Shown piece by piece: positions 19,797-29,184 of a DNA stretch of 64,000 nucleotides. Numbering within the stretch: the first letter of the stretch is position 1; every line of letters begins with the position of its first letter. The stretch comes from Caloramator sp. (GTDB taxonomy: Bacteria > Bacillota > Clostridia > Clostridiales > Caloramatoraceae): NCBI GenBank assembly GCA_026418935.1, contig JAOAAJ010000073.1, positions 1 to 64,000 of the forward strand, read 5' to 3'. Both the position numbers and the translations under genes were made by a program. Under the pieces are notes generated by a model that saw nothing but the letters and a program-made list of their open reading frames with translations, did not search any database and was not told where the DNA came from.

Positions 19797-20222
19797 ATGT
19801 TTAAAAATGAGATGAAATTGGAGTTTCCAAGCAAATCAGTTAATGAATCCTTTGCAAGAGTGGTAGTAGCGGCTTTTGCATCACAACTTGACCCTACTTT
19901 AGAAGAGCTTTCAGATGTAAAAACTGCGGTATCTGAGGCTGTTACAAATGCTATTATACATGGTTATGAGGATGCAGAGGGAATTGTAACATTAAGATGT
20001 AAAATTGAAGATAATAAGTTGACTATAGAAGTTGAAGACAATGGTAAGGGAATAGAAAATGTTGAACTTGCAAGGCAGCCTCTTTATACTTCAAGACCTG
20101 AACTTGAAAGGTCAGGTATGGGCTTTACAGTTATGGAAACATTTATGGATAGTGTAGAGGTATATTCGGAGCTTGGAAAGGGAACTAAAGTGATTATGAC
20201 AAAAACTTTTAAATCGGCCTGA
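19797..20222 (+). CDS. spoIIAB: Anti-sigma F factor
   Basis: HATPase: [43 protein letters not shown]. Confidence 0.97.
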   Translation: MFKNEMKLEFPSKSVNESFARVVVAAFASQLDPTLEELSDVKTAVSEAVTNAIIHGYEDAEGIVTLRCKIEDNKLTIEVEDNGKGIENVELARQPLYTSRPELERSGMGFTVMETFMDSVEVYSELGKGTKVIMTKTFKSA

Positions 20223-20238
20223 TATATGGGGGTAAAAT

Positions 20239-20991
20239 ATGAAAGAGGGTTTGGAGGATGTAAAGGTTAATTCTTTGGAGGATTTTAGGGAGCTCATAGT
20301 AAAAAGCCAAGCGGGGGATAAAGAGGCAGAGGAAAAGCTAATAAAGAACAACATAGGATTAGTAACGAGTATAGTTAAGAGATTTTTAAATAGAGGTTAT
20401 GAATATGAAGACCTATTTCAAATAGGTTGTATAGGCCTTATAAAGGCAATTAAAAAGTTTGATGTTTCATATGATGTAAAGTTTTCCACATATGCTGTAC
20501 CTATGATACTTGGTGAAATTAAAAGGTTTATGCGTGATGATGGTATAATAAAGGTAAGTAGAAGCGTAAAGGAAACTGCAAGAAAAGTTAAGCTTGCAAA
20601 GGATAAATTAGCCAAAGAATATGGGAGAGAGGCTACAATCGAAGAGATTGCAAATGAGCTTAGTATAACAACAGAAGAAGTTATATTAAGTATGGATAGC
20701 TTGAATTCACCAGAATACCTATATGATACAGTTCATCAAGATGATGGGGCAGCAGTACTTTTAATAGATAGAGTAAGTGAAGATAAGGATTATGGTGAAG
20801 ATATAGTTGATAGAGTGGCATTAAAGGAACTTATTCAAAACTTGGAACCAAGAGATAGGCAGGTAATTTTTTTAAGGTATTTTAAGGACTTAACCCAAAG
20901 CCAAATTGCTGAAATATTGGGTATATCACAGGTTCAGGTTTCAAGAATCGAAAAGAGAGTTTTAACATATTTAAAAAAGGCAATGGAGTAG
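20239..20991 (+). CDS. sigF: RNA polymerase sporulation sigma factor SigF
   Basis: Sigma-70 regions 2-4; position after spoIIAB. Confidence 0.97.
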   Translation: MKEGLEDVKVNSLEDFRELIVKSQAGDKEAEEKLIKNNIGLVTSIVKRFLNRGYEYEDLFQIGCIGLIKAIKKFDVSYDVKFSTYAVPMILGEIKRFMRDDGIIKVSRSVKETARKVKLAKDKLAKEYGREATIEEIANELSITTEEVILSMDSLNSPEYLYDTVHQDDGAAVLLIDRVSEDKDYGEDIVDRVALKELIQNLEPRDRQVIFLRYFKDLTQSQIAEILGISQVQVSRIEKRVLTYLKKAME

Positions 20992-21013
20992 GTAATATTC
21001 CATTGCCTTTTTG
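20979..21013 (+). terminator. Terminator at end of spoIIA operon
   Basis: GGCAATGGA-gtaggtaatat-TCCATTGCC then TTTTT. Confidence 0.75.
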
Positions 21014-21060
21014 TTTTATTTTTCTCACTTTTGGAGAAAATATTAATGGAGGTGTATAGA

Positions 21061-21204
21061 ATGTATTATAAGGCAAAAAAAGTAGATGCTATTAATTTTA
21101 AACAACCAGAGGATAAGGAACATAGATTTGATTATAACAACACATCCTTTAATATGATTTCAGGCTTAAGGGGACAAAACGAAAATATAAAGGATGGAAG
21201 GTGA
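21061..21204 (+). CDS. Small ORF (47 aa) between sigF and spoVAC
   Basis: MYYKAKKVDAINFKQPEDKEHRFDYNNTSFNMISGLRGQNENIKDGR; SD TGGAGGTG; not in ORF track because below length cutoff. Confidence 0.6.
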   Translation: MYYKAKKVDAINFKQPEDKEHRFDYNNTSFNMISGLRGQNENIKDGR

Positions 21205-21208
21205 TTTT

Positions 21209-21670
21209 ATGGAACATACTAATGAAGAGAGACTTAAAAAAGAATTTCAGGATATGGTAAAAAAGAGTGCTCCAAGCTCAAACTTTTTAAAGGACTGCTT
21301 GGCGGCTTTTGTTGTAGGAGGATTTATCTGTGTTATTGGTCAATTTGTTATGAATTTCTTTATTGGTCTTGGAATTCCTAAAGAGGATGTAGGTTATTAT
21401 GTAGCTACTATAATGGTCTTTTTAGGTGCATTTTTAACAGGACTTGGTGTTTATGATAATATTGGAAAATTTGCAGGAGCTGGTTCAATAGTTCCTATTA
21501 CAGGATTTTCAAATTCCATTGTTGCACCAGCTATGGAGTTTAAAAGAGAAGGTTTTGTTTTTGGTGTTGGTGCAAAGATGTTTGTCATTGCAGGTCCAGT
21601 TTTGGTATATGGAATTTCAAGTTCAGTTATTGTAGGAATTATATATTACATAATAAACCTTTTTAAGTAA
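21209..21670 (+). CDS. spoVAC: Stage V sporulation protein AC
   Basis: SpoVAC/AE family membrane protein; locus order; SD GGAAGGTGA before 21209. Confidence 0.95.
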   Translation: MEHTNEERLKKEFQDMVKKSAPSSNFLKDCLAAFVVGGFICVIGQFVMNFFIGLGIPKEDVGYYVATIMVFLGAFLTGLGVYDNIGKFAGAGSIVPITGFSNSIVAPAMEFKREGFVFGVGAKMFVIAGPVLVYGISSSVIVGIIYYIINLFK

Positions 21671-21684
21671 GGAGGAATTTTGCT

Positions 21685-22701
21685 ATGGGGGAAAAGAGAG
21701 TAGGTGAACAAACTATAGCCTTTAAAAACCCTCCATCTATAATATCGACAGCAGCAATTGCAGGTCCTAAAGAGGGAGAAGGACCACTGAGAGATTATTA
21801 TGATGTTATTTTGCAGGATGATTTGTTTGGAGAAGAGAGTTGGGAAAAGGCAGAAAGTAAAATGCAAAAGGAAGCAGTTAGACTGGCTTTAGAAAAACTA
21901 AAGATAGATGAAAAGGACATAGATTATATATTTGCAGGAGATTTACTCAATCAGCTTATGGCATCAAGCCTTGCAGCAAGGGATTATAAGATACCCTTTT
22001 TTGGGCTGTATGGTGCTTGTTCAACTTTAACAGAATCTATGAGTCTTGCTTCTATGGCAGTTGATGGTGGATATGCAGATTATGTTATAGCTTCAACTTC
22101 AAGCCATTTTTGTTCTGCAGAAAGACAATTTAGATTTCCTTTAGAGCATGGAAATCAAAGACCACCAACTTCACAGTGGACAGTTACAGGTGCAGGAGCA
22201 GCTGTTATATCAAGTAAAGGTAATGGACCATATATTACTTATGTTACAACAGGAAGAGTTGTTGATTTTGGAATAAAGGATGCAAATAATATGGGGGCAG
22301 CAATGGCACCAGCAGCTGCAGATACAATTCTTAGACATTTTAAAGATACAGGAAGAACAAACAAAGATTATGATTTAATTATAACTGGAGATTTAGGTAA
22401 AGTAGGAATGGAACTTACTTTAGATATATTAAAAAAACAAGGATTTGATATGAGTACAAACTATTCGGACTGTGGAGTAAAGGTATTTGATTTAACACAG
22501 CAGGATGTACATTCAGGAGGAAGTGGATGTGGCTGTTCTGCTATTGTCTTTTGTGGATACCTTTATAAGCAGATTATGGAGGGAAATCTAAATAAAATAC
22601 TATTGATTTCAACAGGAGCACTTTTAAGTCCAACTAGTACAATGCAGGGTGAATCAATTCCTGGTATTGCACATGCAGTTGCAATAGAAAGGGGAGTTTA
22701 G
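21685..22701 (+). CDS. spoVAD: Stage V sporulation protein AD
   Basis: Thiolase-like fold: FFGLYGACSTLTESMSLA; YSDCGVKVFDLTQQDVHSGGSGCGCS. Confidence 0.96.
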   Translation: MGEKRVGEQTIAFKNPPSIISTAAIAGPKEGEGPLRDYYDVILQDDLFGEESWEKAESKMQKEAVRLALEKLKIDEKDIDYIFAGDLLNQLMASSLAARDYKIPFFGLYGACSTLTESMSLASMAVDGGYADYVIASTSSHFCSAERQFRFPLEHGNQRPPTSQWTVTGAGAAVISSKGNGPYITYVTTGRVVDFGIKDANNMGAAMAPAAADTILRHFKDTGRTNKDYDLIITGDLGKVGMELTLDILKKQGFDMSTNYSDCGVKVFDLTQQDVHSGGSGCGCSAIVFCGYLYKQIMEGNLNKILLISTGALLSPTSTMQGESIPGIAHAVAIERGV

Positions 22702-22702
22702 T

Positions 22703-23059
22703 ATGGATTATTTAAGGGCATTTATAGTTGGAGGAACAATATGCTTAATAGGACAAATATTAATGGATAAAACAAATTTAACTCCAGCAAGGATACTTGT
22801 TAGTTTTGTTACAGCTGGAGTAATACTTGGTGCAATAGGTATATATGAGCCTATAGTTGAATATGGAAAGGCTGGGGCCACAGTTCCACTACCAGGTTTT
22901 GGATACTCTCTTGCAAAGGGAACAATAAAGGAAGTAGAAAAATATGGTTTGATAGGTGCATTTACAGGTGGAATAAAGGCAACTTCTGCAGGTATTGCAG
23001 CAGCAATATTTTTTGGATATCTAATGGCAATAATATTCAACCCAAAGGCTAAAAGTTAG
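22703..23059 (+). CDS. spoVAE: Stage V sporulation protein AE (membrane part)
   Basis: DYLRAFIVGGTICLIGQILMDKTNLTPARILV; VPLPGFGYSLAKG. Confidence 0.94.
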   Translation: MDYLRAFIVGGTICLIGQILMDKTNLTPARILVSFVTAGVILGAIGIYEPIVEYGKAGATVPLPGFGYSLAKGTIKEVEKYGLIGAFTGGIKATSAGIAAAIFFGYLMAIIFNPKAKS

Positions 23060-23069
23060 GAGTGATATA

Positions 23070-23645
23070 TTGAAAAAGAAGGTTATTATAGTAACGGATG
23101 GCGATTTAGTTGCACAAAGGGCAGTGGAAGCTGCTGCAAAGAATATAGGTGGTAGATGTATATCAAGATCAGCAGGGAACCCAACTCCAATATCAGGAAG
23201 AGAAATAGTAGAGTACATAAAACAGGCAAAATATGACCCAGTAGTTGTTATGGTAGATGATAGAGGAGATACTCATAAGGGTGATGGAGAAGAGGCAATG
23301 GAATATATATTAAATTGTGGAGAAGTAGATGTTTTAGGGGTTATTGCTGTAGCATCTAATACAAATGGTGTTAGAGGTATAAAAGTTGATTATTCAATAG
23401 ATAGAAATGGCAACATAGTTAAAAAGGGTGTAGATAAAAGCGGAGTTGTCAAAGATGATAAAATAGTTAAGGGAGATACAGTAGATGTCTTAAATGATAA
23501 GAGAGCTCCTATAATAATCGGAGTTGGTGATATAGGTAAAATGGATGGATTTGATAATGTTGAAATAGGAGCTCCTATAATTACAAAGGCTATGGAAGAA
23601 ATTATAAGAAGAAGTGATAGAGCTGATTCAAAAGAGGAAGAATAA
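23070..23645 (+). CDS. Stage V sporulation protein AE, soluble SpoVAEa-type
   Basis: VIIVTDGDLVAQRAVEAAAKNIGGRCISRSAGNPTPISG; TTG start after AGGAGTG. Confidence 0.88.
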   Translation: MKKKVIIVTDGDLVAQRAVEAAAKNIGGRCISRSAGNPTPISGREIVEYIKQAKYDPVVVMVDDRGDTHKGDGEEAMEYILNCGEVDVLGVIAVASNTNGVRGIKVDYSIDRNGNIVKKGVDKSGVVKDDKIVKGDTVDVLNDKRAPIIIGVGDIGKMDGFDNVEIGAPIITKAMEEIIRRSDRADSKEEE

Positions 23646-23673
23646 ACAAAAGTTTCATAAAGGAATGTTTTAG

Positions 23674-23713
23674 AAAGAGCTCAAGATACTTTAAAAGTTT
23701 CTTGAGCTCTTTT
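23674..23713. terminator. Bidirectional terminator
   Basis: AAAGAGCTCAAGA...TCTTGAGCTCTTT. Confidence 0.8.
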
Positions 23714-23728
23714 AAAATTATATGATAT

Positions 23729-26044
23729 TTATCTCGTAGGTGGTGGCGTTGTATTATTGTTTCCTTGATTATTTCCTTGATTATTTCCATTATTTTGGTT
23801 ATTACCTTGATTATCTGTAGGATTTTGTCCTGTATTTTCTTCGTTAGTAGTATCACTATTAGTACTTTCTTCGTTTGTTACATCACCATTTTGGTTGTTT
23901 TGTTCATCATTAGGAACAGGATTAACTGGTAATGAATGTATATCACAATATTCAGTAGGTTCTGTACCGCTTAAATAATATTCTACATATTTATTTGGGC
24001 ATGTTTCTGTAGCAAGTTTTCCACTTTGAGCACAAATAGTAGCTTCAACAACGCCATCTGGTTTGCTAAATTGTTTTATTGGAAGTCCTCTATGTGCTTC
24101 AAGCATTATAGCCTTCCAAATTGGAGTTGCATTTAAACTGGATACTTTAATATAGTTAACTTCTGGTTCTCTTGTTGAACCAACCCAAACAGCACAAGTA
24201 TAATATGGTGTAAATCCTACAAACCAACCATCTAAGTTATCTTGTGTTGTACCAGTCTTTCCACCTGTTGGCATAGCACCAAGATTAGCACTTTTAGCAA
24301 GACCATTTTTAACAACGCTTTGAAGTAGTTGATTCATTATAAAAGCTGTATCTTGAGAAATAGCTCTTCTTTGTGTTGTACTTTTTTCTAAAACAATATT
24401 TCCATTTCTGTCTTCAACCTTTGTATATAAAATTGGAGAAGATATAATACCATTATTTGCAAAGGCAGTATAGGCAGCTGCCATTTCAATAGGTCTTGCT
24501 CCAAAGGTTAGCTGACCTAATGCAAGAGTAGCATAATCTTTATCTGATTTAATAAGTGTTGTTAATCCAAATTTTTTAGTGGCGTAATTAAAGCTTGCAT
24601 CTAATCCAAGTCTGTATAATATTTTGGTAGCAATAGTATTTTTTGATTGTTCAAGTGCATATCTTACGGTCACAGGTCCAACACATTTTTTATCATAGTT
24701 ATAAGGAAACCAATTTTTACCTAATTTATTGTAAATTTCAATAGCTTCTTCGTCATCTCTTGAGTCATTTATGATTGTTGAAGGTGTTATTACTTTATTT
24801 TCAATAGCTGGCGTATAAACTGTTAATGGTTTTATAGAAGAACCTGGAGGCATTTTTGCATTTTCACCAGCTGCATAGTTAAAGGAACCAGCACTAAGCC
24901 CGCGACCTCCTATTATAGCCCTAACTTCTCCATTTAAATCCATTACAACAGCAGCAGCTTGAGGATTAGGCTTTGGATTTTCATTTTCTTTAAGTTTTTC
25001 TTTATTTATCTTTATAGGTATGCTTTTATAAAATTTATCATTATCTATAATCTCTTGTGCTTTTTCTTGTAGTCTTGTATCTATTGTAAGATAAATTTTA
25101 TATCCACCATCTTTTAATTTTTGCTTTGCATCTTTTTCATCTATATCATATTTTTTAGCAAAATCTTCAGCTATTTCATCTAATGCTGCCTCTATAAACC
25201 AATGGTATTTTGAATAGTTACCAGTTAGTTTTGTTTTCTCTTTATTTAAGCTTGCAACAATATCTTCATTTAATGCCTTTTGATATTCTTCTTCAGATAT
25301 ATACCCATTTTCAAACATTTTTTTTAGTACAATTCTTTGACGGCTCAAATAGTTATCTGGGTTTTCCTTATTTTTTTTACTATAGGGATTATAGATACCT
25401 GGATTTTGTGTTATTGCTGCAATAAAAGCAGCTTCTGCAATAGTAACCTCTTCAACATCCTTATCAAAATAATATCTTGATGCTTCTTGCACTCCATATA
25501 TATTAGGCCCAAGATAAATTGTATTTAAGTATGCTTCTAATATTTGGTCTTTGCTTAGCTTTCTTTCAATTTGAATTGCAAGATACATTTCTTGTATTTT
25601 TCTTACATAGCTCTTTTTTTGAGTAAGTGCATAGTTTCTTACAAGCTGTTGAGTTATAGTTGAACCACCTTGTGATTTTGAGCCAGATTTTATATTAGCT
25701 AAAACTGCACCAAAAACTCTTTTAATATCTACGCCGTGGTGTTTGTAAAAACGTTCATCTTCTATAGAAACATAAGCATATTGCATATGTTTTGGTATTT
25801 GTTTGATTGAGACAATTTTTCTATTTTCACCACTGTGCCAGTTTGCAATTGGATTTCCATCCTTGTCATAGAATTCAATAGATTGTTTTAAATTATCGAG
25901 TATATTTACATCTATCTCTGGGACTTCACTAACTATTTTTATTACAGCACCAATTGCAGCTGCACTTAACATAAGGGCTACAATGACGAAAATCAAAAAT
26001 ATATTTCTTATTATATTCCCTTTTTTGCGTTTCTTTTTAGCCAT
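23729..26044 (-). CDS. Penicillin-binding protein 1A (transglycosylase/transpeptidase)
   Basis: SIEDERFYKHHGVD; GGSTITQQLVRN; PPGSSIKPLTVYTPA; GGKTGTTQDNLDGWFVG; N/Q/G-rich C-terminal tail. Confidence 0.95.
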   Translation of the reverse strand: MAKKKRKKGNIIRNIFLIFVIVALMLSAAAIGAVIKIVSEVPEIDVNILDNLKQSIEFYDKDGNPIANWHSGENRKIVSIKQIPKHMQYAYVSIEDERFYKHHGVDIKRVFGAVLANIKSGSKSQGGSTITQQLVRNYALTQKKSYVRKIQEMYLAIQIERKLSKDQILEAYLNTIYLGPNIYGVQEASRYYFDKDVEEVTIAEAAFIAAITQNPGIYNPYSKKNKENPDNYLSRQRIVLKKMFENGYISEEEYQKALNEDIVASLNKEKTKLTGNYSKYHWFIEAALDEIAEDFAKKYDIDEKDAKQKLKDGGYKIYLTIDTRLQEKAQEIIDNDKFYKSIPIKINKEKLKENENPKPNPQAAAVVMDLNGEVRAIIGGRGLSAGSFNYAAGENAKMPPGSSIKPLTVYTPAIENKVITPSTIINDSRDDEEAIEIYNKLGKNWFPYNYDKKCVGPVTVRYALEQSKNTIATKILYRLGLDASFNYATKKFGLTTLIKSDKDYATLALGQLTFGARPIEMAAAYTAFANNGIISSPILYTKVEDRNGNIVLEKSTTQRRAISQDTAFIMNQLLQSVVKNGLAKSANLGAMPTGGKTGTTQDNLDGWFVGFTPYYTCAVWVGSTREPEVNYIKVSSLNATPIWKAIMLEAHRGLPIKQFSKPDGVVEATICAQSGKLATETCPNKYVEYYLSGTEPTEYCDIHSLPVNPVPNDEQNNQNGDVTNEESTNSDTTNEENTGQNPTDNQGNNQNNGNNQGNNQGNNNTTPPPTR

Positions 26045-26287
26045 AGTAAACCTCCTTTAGAGTCAACTTACTTACATTATAACATTATACTATATTTAAT
26101 TCTACAATATAAACATATTGATAGATTTTAAGATGTAAAAGAATTATTAATAATGTTTTAATTGCCTTTATTTAAGACTTAAATAGCATTATAATCTAAT
26201 AGGTGTCAAGAATAATAACTATGTTATTTGTTAAAGCTAATTTTAGAGTGAGAAGGAATTAAAGCAAATTTTATTGGAGGAGTAGAC

Positions 26288-27709
26288 ATGAAGGAATTTA
26301 TTTTTAATGCAACGTTTGTATTTCAAATAATAGTTTTTATAATATCATCCTATTATATGATTATTTCCTTTTATGGATTAAAATTAAAAAAGGAAGATGA
26401 CAATGAGGTAGAACCACAAAAATCCTTTGCATTGATTGTTGCAGCCCATAATGAAGAGATGGTTATTGCACAAATAGTAGAAAGCTTAAAAAATCTTGAT
26501 TATCCTAAGGAACTATATGATATATTTGTTATTGCTGATAATTGCACAGATAATACAGCAAAAATAGCCAGAGAACATGGGGCTCAGGTGTTTGAGAGAT
26601 TTGATTCTACTAAACGTGGTAAGGGATATGCACTTGAGTGGATGTTTAACAATATATTTGAAATGGATAAAAAATACGATGCAGTAGTTGTTTTTGATGC
26701 AGATAATTTAGCTTCAAGAAATTTCTTAAAGGAAATGAATAAAAAGTTGGTTGCAGGTTATAAGGTTGTTCAAGGATATATTGACAGCAAAAATCCAAAT
26801 GACTCTTGGATTACACATTCATATTCAATAGCCTTCTGGAGTGCAAACAGGCTTTTCCAAGCTGCAAGATGGAAATTAGGTCTTTCTAATCAAATTGGTG
26901 GAACAGGTTTCTGTGTTGACACAGAACTTCTTAAGAGATTTGGTTGGGGAGCAACTTGTTTGACAGAGGACTTGGAGTTTACATGTAAATTGGTTTTAAA
27001 TGGATATAAAGTTGGTTGGGCACATACTGCTGTTATTTATGATGAAAAGCCACTTACTTTGAAGCAATCATGGAATCAGAGAAAAAGATGGATGCAGGGA
27101 TTTGCAGATGTAGCAACAAGATATTTTACTAAACTTATGAAAAAGGCAATTAAAGATAGGGATTTTGTAGCCTTTGACTGTGCACTATATACTGTTCAAC
27201 CTTTTATAATTCTTTTATTAGGTATGTCATTAATATTAACTTACCTACAAACACATTCAGAAAATGGTTTAAATATATTTATAATACAGTATTTATTTAC
27301 ACCAATTGTATGGAAGCTATTTAGTGTATTTCAGTTTATGTTTACTCCAATTGTAATGGCTTTAGAGAGAAAACTATCAAAAAAGATGTTAGCATTTTTA
27401 GGGCTTTATTCATTAAATGTATTCTTAATGGATAGGGTAATTACAAGAGGAGATAACATGGTAAAAATTACATTATTAAATTTAGCATATATAGGAATAG
27501 TTTCAGCTGCAATATTAAGTGTTGAAGGAATAAAAGGATTTAAGGTATATATATGGTACTTATTATATGGTATCTACACAATAACATGGATACCTATAAC
27601 AGTACAAGGAATTATAGATAAAAACAAAAAAGAATGGAGCCATACTAAACATACAAGACAAATTAGTATTAGTGAAATTGAAGGAATTGATGGTTCAACA
27701 GCCGCATAA
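26288..27709 (+). CDS. Glycosyltransferase family 2, membrane-anchored
   Basis: VAAHNEEMVIAQIVESL; DNCTDNTAKIAREHGA; VVFDADNLAS; QRKRWMQGF. Confidence 0.93.
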   Translation: MKEFIFNATFVFQIIVFIISSYYMIISFYGLKLKKEDDNEVEPQKSFALIVAAHNEEMVIAQIVESLKNLDYPKELYDIFVIADNCTDNTAKIAREHGAQVFERFDSTKRGKGYALEWMFNNIFEMDKKYDAVVVFDADNLASRNFLKEMNKKLVAGYKVVQGYIDSKNPNDSWITHSYSIAFWSANRLFQAARWKLGLSNQIGGTGFCVDTELLKRFGWGATCLTEDLEFTCKLVLNGYKVGWAHTAVIYDEKPLTLKQSWNQRKRWMQGFADVATRYFTKLMKKAIKDRDFVAFDCALYTVQPFIILLLGMSLILTYLQTHSENGLNIFIIQYLFTPIVWKLFSVFQFMFTPIVMALERKLSKKMLAFLGLYSLNVFLMDRVITRGDNMVKITLLNLAYIGIVSAAILSVEGIKGFKVYIWYLLYGIYTITWIPITVQGIIDKNKKEWSHTKHTRQISISEIEGIDGSTAA

Positions 27710-27738
27710 GAAGTTGCAATAGCAACTTCTTTTTTTTA
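27709..27738 (+). terminator. Terminator after GT2
   Basis: AGAAGTTGC-aata-GCAACTTCT-TTTTTTT. Confidence 0.9.
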
Positions 27739-27783
27739 TAAAAAGAACATAAATTTTAATAGGAATAAATTTAGGAGGAAATA

Positions 27784-28419
27784 ATGAAATTTTTTAAAAA
27801 GGTTTTTATAGTATTTATTATTATATTTATTATGTTTATAATAAATATCTATCTTTTAGATAGAGCTCTCAAACCAATAATTTTAGCTTACTGTGACGCA
27901 GAGGCAAGGGGTATTGCATTAGAAACTATAAATGAGACTATACGAACAGAGTTTAAAAATAAAATATCCTATGATGATATCATAACAGTTAAAACGGATA
28001 AAGATGGAAACATTGTTATGATACAGGCAAACTCAGTTGAACTTAATAGAATAGGTTCAGAAATTTCGCTTTCTGTGCAGGATAGAATAAGAAGTATAGA
28101 AGGAAGAAAAGGTTCAATACCAATTGGAGTTGTACTTAAAAATGATATACTTGCAAATTATGGTCCTAAAATCCCATTTAAAATGAAACCAGTAGGTTCT
28201 GTTAATACAAACTATAGGTCAGAATTCCAAGCAGCAGGCATAAACCAAACACGCCATATTATATATCTTGATATAAAGGCAAGCGTTCAAGTGATAGTTC
28301 CTTTTGCCAGAAATAACGTTTCAGTTACAACCAGCGTTCCAATATCCGAAAGCATTATAGTAGGAAAAGTCCCAGAAACCTATGCAAACTTAGATTTTAT
28401 GAAGGATATAACAAAATAA
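27784..28419 (+). CDS. yunB: Sporulation protein YunB
   Basis: N-terminal TM; RALKPIILAYCDAEARGIALETIN; GPKIPFKMKPVGSVNTNYRSEF. Confidence 0.9.
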   Translation: MKFFKKVFIVFIIIFIMFIINIYLLDRALKPIILAYCDAEARGIALETINETIRTEFKNKISYDDIITVKTDKDGNIVMIQANSVELNRIGSEISLSVQDRIRSIEGRKGSIPIGVVLKNDILANYGPKIPFKMKPVGSVNTNYRSEFQAAGINQTRHIIYLDIKASVQVIVPFARNNVSVTTSVPISESIIVGKVPETYANLDFMKDITK

Positions 28420-28440
28420 GTCTGCAAAATGCAGACTTAT
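28418..28440. terminator. Bidirectional terminator
   Basis: AAGTCTGCA-aaa-TGCAGACTT. Confidence 0.75.
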
Positions 28441-28964
28441 TTATTTTCCCAATTAAATATATATGGCTTGTTTCTATAATAATCTCCATAGTTTAATCCA
28501 TAACCAACTACAAAAACATCTGCAATTGTAAAGCACTTATAGTCAGGAGTTAGTTCAACCTTTCTTCTTTCTGGTTTATCAAGAAGAACACAGGATTTAA
28601 TGCTTGCAGGATTATATTTTTTTAGATATTCCATAACAAACTTCATTGTTATACCAGTATCTACTATATCATCAACAACAAGAACATCAAAACCTTCAAT
28701 GTTATCTGCTATTTCGTGAACTACCTTTACATTGCCTGATGATTCTTCGCTATGTCCATAGCTTGATGTGGTCATAAATCCTATTTTTACAGGAACAGAT
28801 ATGTGTCTTACTAAGTCAGCTGCAAATATGAAACTTCCTCTTAATAGAGATAGAACATATAGCTTTTTATCTTTATAATCATTTGAAATAATAGCACCAA
28901 GTTCAGCAACCTTTGATTGTATTTCGTCAGCTGTTATCAATATGTTTTCCTTTTTATTTTCCAT
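28437..28964 (-). CDS. hpt: Hypoxanthine phosphoribosyltransferase
   Basis: LYVLSLLRGSFIFAADLVRH; VLVVDDIVDTGITMKF; start at MENKKENILI. Confidence 0.95.
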   Translation of the reverse strand: MENKKENILITADEIQSKVAELGAIISNDYKDKKLYVLSLLRGSFIFAADLVRHISVPVKIGFMTTSSYGHSEESSGNVKVVHEIADNIEGFDVLVVDDIVDTGITMKFVMEYLKKYNPASIKSCVLLDKPERRKVELTPDYKCFTIADVFVVGYGLNYGDYYRNKPYIFNWENK

Positions 28965-29184
28965 CACTGTCCCTCCATTAAATTTGTATATTAAAGATAA
29001 TATAAAATATTGTTTAAAAAAAGTCAAGAATTCAAGTGTAAAATTTAAAATTAGAGTGTTGATTGTTTTTGCAATATATTTTTCAACAGTTCAAATGAAT
29101 AAAAACATATATCGGTATACCTTGAGAGGATAAGAGGTTGATGATATAATTAATATTTAGTATATACTTAAAGGGGTTGATTGT

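Noticed and set aside
21014-21060. Possible SigG/SigF promoter before the small ORF and spoVA
   Set aside because: No convincing -35/-10 match to the SigG consensus by eye; left for experimental mapping.
23755-23830. Short repeats considered as a CRISPR-like array
   Set aside because: Period is short and in-frame with the N/Q/G-rich PBP1A tail; no spacer architecture and no cas genes.
26195-26287. Possible riboswitch upstream of the GT2 gene
   Set aside because: No recognisable aptamer core or terminator/antiterminator pairing found.
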